Origin: Anaerolineales bacterium
Lineage (GTDB): Bacteria > Chloroflexota > Anaerolineae > Anaerolineales > UBA6663
Reading direction: 5' to 3'
Length of the DNA: 9,672 nucleotides
Assembly: GCA_017999235.1 (NCBI GenBank)
Contig: JAGOBN010000097.1
Location: forward strand, 1-9,672
Part shown: one piece after another, positions 5,383-9,672 of the stretch
Numbering within the stretch: position 1 is the stretch's first letter
Layout: every line of letters starts with the position of its first letter
The notes under the pieces: generated by a model
What the model was told of the DNA's origin: nothing
Databases searched by the model: none
The model's input: the letters and a program-made list of their open reading frames with translations, nothing else
Program-made: the position numbers and the translations under genes

Positions 5383-7023
5383 ATGGCCGACAATCGTCCC
5401 AAAACCCGTGACGAAATCATCCAGCAGGACATGAAAGACCTGCACAAGCTGGGCTACGCCCAGCAGTTATTCCGCGAGATGGGCGGTTTCTCCAACTTCG
5501 CCATCTCCTTCTCCATCATTTCCATCCTGACCGGCGCGATCCTGCTGTTTGGCTACGGCCTGCAGTTCGCGGGTCCGATTATGAACACCTACGGCTGGCC
5601 GCTGGTCAGCTTCTTCGTCATCTGTATCGCGGCCTCGATGGCCGAACTGGCCTCGGCTTACCCCACCGCCGGCGGCCTGTACTTCTGGGCGCACCGGCTG
5701 GGCGGCTATAAATGGGCCTGGGTGACGGCCTGGTTCAATATGCTGGGCCAGATCATGATCACGGCCGGCATCAACTTCGCGGCCGCCATCTACATCGCCG
5801 GCGCCGTCAACCGCATCTTTGGCACCGCCATTGACACCACCAACACCTGGGCGATGGTGGTGACCATGATCGTGATCATGATCCCGCAGATGCTCATCAA
5901 CATCTTCGGTATCAAGCTGACCGCCCGGCTGAGCGATTTCAGCGTGTACTGGCACATCGGCGGCGTGGTGATCATGGCCCTGCTGTTGGGGTTCTTTGGC
6001 AAGCACGCCCAGCCGTTCAGCTTCTTGTTCCAGGGGGTGACCACCGTCAACCCGGCCGACCTGACGGCTTCGTTCTTCGCCGGGCCGTTTGAATTTGAAT
6101 CGGTCATGATGAAGATTCCGGGCATGGTGGGCCTGTACGCCGGCGGCGGGCTGGTGCTGGCCTTCGTGCTGGGTACGCTGCAGGCGCAATGGACCTACAC
6201 CGGCTACGATGCCTCGGCGCACGTGGCCGAGGAGACGGTCATGGCGCGCCTGAACAGCGCCTGGGGCGTTTTCCTGAGCGTGGCGGTGTCGTTCGTGGTC
6301 GGCTACGTCATGCTGATCATTCTGACCCTGCGGATCCCGGGCGGTCTGGAGGGCATCGCGGCCACCGTCGACGCCGCCAACTCGCCGGCCGTGCTGTACA
6401 TCGTCTACAGCAATTTTGACAACATCTGGTTCGGCCATGTGATCGCCATCATCATCGGCGTCGCCATGTGGCTGTGCGGCCTGTCGTCGATCACCAGCAT
6501 GAGCCGTATGTGGTTCGCCTTCGCCCGCGACGACGGCATGCCGGGTTCCAGTCTGATCAAGCAGATCCACCCCCGCCTGCGCACGCCGGTGTGGTCGATC
6601 ATCATCACCTGCATCCTGGCGGTTCTGCTGACGGTCTGGTCGGCGCTGTACACGGTGGTGGTGGCGGTGAGCACCACGGCCCTGTATCTGGCGTACGGCA
6701 TCCCGATCTTCCTGAACGTCCGCAACAAACTGCAAAATAAGGGCGAGCACACCGAGTCGCAAAACGCGCCGTGGAGCTTGAAGGGCTGGGGGATGCCGAT
6801 TAACATCATCGCCATCGCTTGGATTGTGTTTATCACCATCCTGTTCAGCATCCCGCCGAACGAACTGGCCGGCTGGTCGATCATTCTCGTGGCGGTGTTC
6901 ATGCTGGTGTATTGGCAGTTGGACGCCAAGCGGCGGTTCAAGGGCCCTAAGGCTTCCGCCGAAGCCGATCTGCGCCGGATCGAGGCCGAGATGGCCGCGG
7001 CCGCCAAGGGCGCCCAGGACTGA
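5383..7023 (+). CDS. APC-superfamily permease (amino acid/choline transporter type)
   Basis: The 546-residue product is a polytopic membrane transporter of the APC superfamily, closest by eye to the amino acid/choline transporter group (bacterial and fungal GABA, choline and amino acid permeases). Family hallmarks are LFREMGGFSNFAISFSIISI at 29-48, the first helix region with the G-rich break SILTGAILLFGYGL, and SMAELASAYPTAGGLYFWA at 85-103. Other hallmarks are TGYDASAHVAEET at 273-285 and MWFAFARDDGMPGSSLI near 376-392. About twelve hydrophobic segments are apparent, with a cytoplasmic-type charged C-terminus (515-546). The loop at 205-245 looks longer than usual. ATG 5383 is chosen for GGAG 8 nt upstream and the family-like N-terminus; the frame upstream is not convincing. 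Placed directly before eutN-eutA-eutB, it probably imports ethanolamine, choline or a related amine in place of EutH. The substrate is inferred from context only. Confidence 0.85.
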   Translation: MADNRPKTRDEIIQQDMKDLHKLGYAQQLFREMGGFSNFAISFSIISILTGAILLFGYGLQFAGPIMNTYGWPLVSFFVICIAASMAELASAYPTAGGLYFWAHRLGGYKWAWVTAWFNMLGQIMITAGINFAAAIYIAGAVNRIFGTAIDTTNTWAMVVTMIVIMIPQMLINIFGIKLTARLSDFSVYWHIGGVVIMALLLGFFGKHAQPFSFLFQGVTTVNPADLTASFFAGPFEFESVMMKIPGMVGLYAGGGLVLAFVLGTLQAQWTYTGYDASAHVAEETVMARLNSAWGVFLSVAVSFVVGYVMLIILTLRIPGGLEGIAATVDAANSPAVLYIVYSNFDNIWFGHVIAIIIGVAMWLCGLSSITSMSRMWFAFARDDGMPGSSLIKQIHPRLRTPVWSIIITCILAVLLTVWSALYTVVVAVSTTALYLAYGIPIFLNVRNKLQNKGEHTESQNAPWSLKGWGMPINIIAIAWIVFITILFSIPPNELAGWSIILVAVFMLVYWQLDAKRRFKGPKASAEADLRRIEAEMAAAAKGAQD

Positions 7024-7042
7024 CGCGCTGTTCACTCGATAA

Positions 7043-7078
7043 GCGGCGCCCGGCGCCATCATCCGCGCTGGGCGCCGC
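7043..7078 (+). other. Strong intergenic hairpin between the permease and eutN
   Basis: Bases 7043-7056 pair with 7065-7078: 14 pairs including one G-U wobble, closed by an 8-nt loop (CATCATCC). No T-run follows, so it is unlikely to terminate transcription alone. It starts 19 nt after the permease stop and ends 17 nt before the eutN start. A plausible job is processing or stabilisation that sets permease and eut gene expression at different levels. Confidence 0.5.
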
Positions 7079-7083
7079 CCGGC

Positions 7084-7096
7084 TGAGGTAGCCTCA
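7084..7096 (+). promoter_or_regulatory. eutN ribosome binding site inside a small hairpin
   Basis: The Shine-Dalgarno TGAGG at 7084-7088 can pair with CCTCA at 7092-7096, which includes the A of the eutN start codon, around a 3-nt loop. This could restrain eutN translation unless the upstream ribosome or the larger hairpin at 7043-7078 alters the fold. The stem is short, so the effect may be small. Confidence 0.3.
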
Positions 7097-7386
7097 TGCA
7101 AATTGCGCTCGTGATTGGTTCGACGGTGGCGACGATGAAGGATAACGGCCTGCATGGCCGCAAGCTGTTGATCGTGCGGCCGGCCGATACCGCCGGTCAG
7201 CCCAGTGGCCAGCCCTATGTGGCGGTGGATACGGTCAGCGCCGGCGCCGGCGATCTGGTGCTGGTGACCCAGGGCTCCTCGGCCCGGCAGACGGTTCAGA
7301 CGCAGAACGCGCCCGTGGACGCCGTTATCGTCGGCGTGATCGACTCGCTGGAAGTCGGCGGGCAGGTCACTTACCGCAAGTCCTGA
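7096..7386 (+). CDS. eutN: EutN/CcmL-family bacterial microcompartment vertex protein
   Basis: The 96-residue product matches EutN/CcmL (Pfam family EutN_CcmL) along its whole length. These small beta-barrel proteins form pentamers that cap the vertices of bacterial microcompartment shells. Diagnostic segments are the start MQIALVIGSTVATMKDNGL, then GRKLLIVRP at 21-29, VAVDTVSAGAGDLVLVTQGS at about 42-61 continuing SARQT, and PVDAVIVGVIDSLEVGGQVTY at about 74-94. The same pattern (AVAID.IGAGTGEWVLL..GSSARQ and SPVDLCVIGIVD) is found in enterobacterial EutN. Length is normal and nothing is truncated. It lies between the permease and eutA, 11 nt before the latter. No BMC-H or BMC-T shell gene is present in this window, so whether a complete compartment is made cannot be decided here. 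Confidence 0.93.
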   Translation: MQIALVIGSTVATMKDNGLHGRKLLIVRPADTAGQPSGQPYVAVDTVSAGAGDLVLVTQGSSARQTVQTQNAPVDAVIVGVIDSLEVGGQVTYRKS

Positions 7387-7397
7387 GCAGCGCCGCC

Positions 7398-8843
7398 GTG
7401 ACCGACACGCGCGCGCTGCTCTCGGTCGGCGTGGACGTGGGGACGACCACCACCCAGGTGGTCTTCTCGCGCCTGCGGCTGGCAGATGCGGCCCGCCCCG
7501 GCCAGATCCCGCGCTTCACCATCACCAGCCGGGACGTGCTGTACCAAAGCCCGATCGTGCTTACGCCGCTGGCCGACCGCGAGACCGTGGACGCGGCGCG
7601 CCTGAACGAGATCGTGCGGCGCGAGTACGCGGCCGCCGGGGTGGACCCCGCCCAGGTGGAGACCGGGGCCGTGATCATCACCGGCGAGACCGCCAAAAAG
7701 AAAAACGCGGATGAGATCGTGCGGGCGCTGGCCGGCCTGGCCGGCGAGTTTGTGGTCAGCGTGGCCGGCCCGCACGTCGAGAGCCTGATCGCGGGGCGCG
7801 GGGCCGGCGCCGCCCAGTATGCGGCCAAGCATTTCGCCACGGTTACCAATGTGGATATCGGCGGCGGCAGCGCCAACAGCGCCACCTTCCGCGCCGGCGC
7901 GTATGTGGCGGCGGCGGCCATGAACTACGGCGGCCGTCTGATCGAGCTCACACCGGCCACCGGCCGCGTGCGCCATATCGCCGCGCCGGCCCAGCTCATT
8001 CTGGCCGAGTGCGGCCTGCGCCTGGCGGTGGGCGATCAGCCGGCTCTGGCCGATCTGCGGCGCTTCACCGACCGCATGGCGGACCTGACCGTCGAGCTGA
8101 TCGAAGGCGGGGCCTCGCCCCTGGCGCAGCAACTCTACCTGACGCCGCCGGCCGCGGTCTCGGGGCGGGGCAGCGTGCTGATGTTCTCGGGCGGCATCGG
8201 CCACTACTACTATCACCCGCTGGCGATTAACGCCGTGGCGGACGTGACCGTGCACGAGGATGTCGGCCCGCTCTTGGCCGAGTCCCTGCGCGCGCACGCC
8301 GGCCTGCGCGCCTATGAGGTGGTGCCGCCGGCCGAAACCTTGCGGGCCACGGTGCTGGGCGCCAGCACCCAGACGGTCACGCTGTCCGGCTCCACCATCT
8401 GGGCTGAGCCCGCGACCCTGCGCGTGCCGATCCGCAATGTGCCGGTGATCCGGCCGGCCCTGCCGGACGATCTGGGCGCGGACGGCGTGGCGCAGGCCCT
8501 GGGCGCGGCCGTGCGCCGCTGGGACGTGGACGTGGCGGTGGATTCGTTCGCGGCGGCGCTTGAACTGAATCAGCCTTTGGACTACACTCGGCTTCTCAAA
8601 CTCTCCACCGGGATCGCTGAGTTTTCCAAATCCCTGCCCGCCGGGCGGCTGCTCATTGTCATCATCGAGCGCGACTATGCTCAGGCGCTGGGGCAGACGG
8701 TGAAGGCGCTGGTGCCGGCCCGCTCGCTGCTGGTGCTTGATCAGGTGGGCTTGGCCGAAGGCGATTACATCGACGTCGGCTCACCCTTGTTGGATGGCCG
8801 CGTTGTGCCGTTGAGCGTCAAGACGCTTGTCTTCTACCATTAG
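7398..8843 (+). CDS. eutA: Ethanolamine ammonia-lyase reactivating factor EutA
   Basis: The 481-residue product is a full-length EutA, the ATP-dependent chaperone that swaps inactivated cobalamin for fresh adenosylcobalamin in EutBC. It has the ASKHA ATPase phosphate-binding motif SVGVDVGTTTTQVVFSRL at 9-26, GAVIITGETAKKKNADE at 90-106, SVAGPHVESLIAGRGAGA at 121-138 and the second phosphate motif NVDIGGGSANSA at 151-162. NYGGRLIE is at 176-183, LMFSGGIGH at 261-269, GSTIW at 331-335 and the C-terminal GDYIDVGSPL at 455-464. All align with enterobacterial EutA. The start is GTG at 7398, chosen because MTDTRALLSVG matches the family start; no clear ribosome site precedes it, so translation is probably coupled to eutN, which ends 11 nt upstream. 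The stop at 8841-8843 overlaps the eutB ribosome binding site. Confidence 0.95.
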   Translation: MTDTRALLSVGVDVGTTTTQVVFSRLRLADAARPGQIPRFTITSRDVLYQSPIVLTPLADRETVDAARLNEIVRREYAAAGVDPAQVETGAVIITGETAKKKNADEIVRALAGLAGEFVVSVAGPHVESLIAGRGAGAAQYAAKHFATVTNVDIGGGSANSATFRAGAYVAAAAMNYGGRLIELTPATGRVRHIAAPAQLILAECGLRLAVGDQPALADLRRFTDRMADLTVELIEGGASPLAQQLYLTPPAAVSGRGSVLMFSGGIGHYYYHPLAINAVADVTVHEDVGPLLAESLRAHAGLRAYEVVPPAETLRATVLGASTQTVTLSGSTIWAEPATLRVPIRNVPVIRPALPDDLGADGVAQALGAAVRRWDVDVAVDSFAAALELNQPLDYTRLLKLSTGIAEFSKSLPAGRLLIVIIERDYAQALGQTVKALVPARSLLVLDQVGLAEGDYIDVGSPLLDGRVVPLSVKTLVFYH

Positions 8844-8851
8844 GAGAGCGC

Positions 8852-9672
8852 ATGCTCCTGCGGACCAAACTCCACGGTAAGACCTACGAATTTCCGGATA
8901 TCCGCCGGCTGATGGGCAAGGCCAACGAGGAGAAATCCGGCGACCAGCTGGCCGGCGTGGCGGCGTCCTCGGCGGCGGAGCGCTCGGCCGCGCGGCTGGT
9001 GCTGGCCGAGGTGCCGCTGGCCGTCCTGCGCGAGACGCCGGCCGCGCCCTATGATCAGGACGAGGTCACGCGCGTCATCCAGGACGGCGTCAACGAAACC
9101 ATCTACGGCGAGATCCAGGGCTGGAAAGTGGGCGAGTTCCGCGAGTGGCTGCTGGCGGACACCACCACCCCGGAGATGATCCGGCGCGTCTCCGGCGGCC
9201 TGACCGCCGAGATGATCGCGGGCGTCACCAAGCTCATGTCCAACCTGGATCTGATTTACGCCGCCAGCAAGATCCGGGTCACCGCCCACTGCCACAACAC
9301 CATCGGCGTGGCCGGCACGCTTTCCAGCCGCAACCAGCCCAACCATCCCACGGATTCGCCGGAGGGCATTCGGGCCGAGATCTATGACGGCCTGGCCTAC
9401 GGCTCGGGCGACTCGGTTATCGGCATCAACCCGGTGGACGACAGTTACAGCTCGGTGGCGCGCCTGCTGGAGATGACGTACGACATCATCCAGACCTGGC
9501 GGATCCCCACCCAGAACTGCGTGCTTGCCCACGTCACCACCCAGATGAAGTGCCTGCAGGCCGGCGCCCCGGTGGGCCTGCTCTTCCAATCGCTGGCCGG
9601 CTCGCAGAAGGGCAACGAATCCTTTGGCATCTCGGTCGGCATGCTGGATGAGGCCGACGCGCTGGCTAAGAA
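8852..9672 (+). CDS. eutB: Ethanolamine ammonia-lyase large subunit EutB (3' truncated by window)
   Basis: The frame from ATG 8852 is open to the window end, giving 273 complete codons of a protein normally about 450-460 residues long. EutB is the catalytic subunit of adenosylcobalamin-dependent ethanolamine ammonia-lyase, which converts ethanolamine to acetaldehyde and ammonia. Conserved blocks are KANEEKSGDQLAGVAASS at 23-40, TRVIQDGVNETIYG at 73-86, TIGVAGTLSSRNQPN at 150-164, GDSVIGINPVDDS at 186-198 and IPTQNCVLAHVTTQMKCLQ at 218-236. Arg160, Gln162 and Asn193 fall at the same numbers as the ethanolamine-binding residues recalled for E. coli EutB. Glu287 and Asp362 lie beyond the window. 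AGGAG 5 nt upstream, overlapping the eutA stop, supports the start. eutC is expected directly downstream. Confidence 0.95.
   Translation, partial: MLLRTKLHGKTYEFPDIRRLMGKANEEKSGDQLAGVAASSAAERSAARLVLAEVPLAVLRETPAAPYDQDEVTRVIQDGVNETIYGEIQGWKVGEFREWLLADTTTPEMIRRVSGGLTAEMIAGVTKLMSNLDLIYAASKIRVTAHCHNTIGVAGTLSSRNQPNHPTDSPEGIRAEIYDGLAYGSGDSVIGINPVDDSYSSVARLLEMTYDIIQTWRIPTQNCVLAHVTTQMKCLQAGAPVGLLFQSLAGSQKGNESFGISVGMLDEADALAK

Noticed and set aside
4104..5447. 447-codon minus-strand frame across etfA and the intergenic region
   Set aside because: Low-complexity antisense shadow of etfA that also reads through the terminator hairpin; no domain or ribosome site.
5467..7155. 562-codon minus-strand frame opposite the permease
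   Set aside because: Very rich in His, Asp and Arg, as expected from the complement of hydrophobic helix codons; no recognisable fold.
7371..8297. 308-codon minus-strand frame opposite eutA
   Set aside because: Antisense shadow of a clearly conserved gene.
8840..9589. 249-codon minus-strand frame opposite eutB
   Set aside because: Antisense shadow of eutB, whose conserved active-site motifs fix the coding strand.

Overview
This is a GC-rich bacterial window with every recognisable gene on the + strand, packed in two blocks. The heptad-repeat intergenic hairpin at 3268-3331 and the LLM-class flavin oxidoreductase suggest Chloroflexota (Anaerolineae-like), but this is an inference; no rRNA or other phylogenetic marker is present.

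Block 1 (1-5127) concerns flavin and one-carbon metabolism. It opens with the 3' end of an LLM-class (luciferase/Mer-like) flavin oxidoreductase. A 264-bp AT-richer intergenic region follows, unusually dense in palindromes, with a candidate promoter. Next come a full-length two-domain dimethylglycine dehydrogenase/oxidase-type enzyme (FAD amine oxidoreductase fused to a GcvT-like folate domain), etfB and etfA, closed by a textbook intrinsic terminator at 5096-5127. The likely electron route is N-methyl amine (probably dimethylglycine) to FAD to ETF to the quinone pool, with the methyl group captured on tetrahydrofolate. A 30-bp imperfect hairpin built of heptad repeats separates the dehydrogenase from etfB and could tune their relative expression.

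Block 2 (5128-9672) is an ethanolamine-utilisation (eut) cluster. After a roughly 240-nt potentially structured leader come an APC-superfamily permease (amino acid/choline transporter type), eutN (microcompartment vertex protein), eutA (reactivase of ethanolamine ammonia-lyase) and the first 273 codons of eutB (large, catalytic subunit), which runs off the window end. eutC would be expected next.

Together the window looks like a small island for using the nitrogenous head groups of phospholipids: the choline/betaine branch through dimethylglycine, and the ethanolamine branch through EutB. The most notable points are the pairing of these two pathways, the presence of a shell-vertex gene with no other shell gene in view, the permease in place of EutH, and the regulatory palindromes upstream of the dehydrogenase. 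No mobile element, CRISPR array, tRNA or rRNA was seen.
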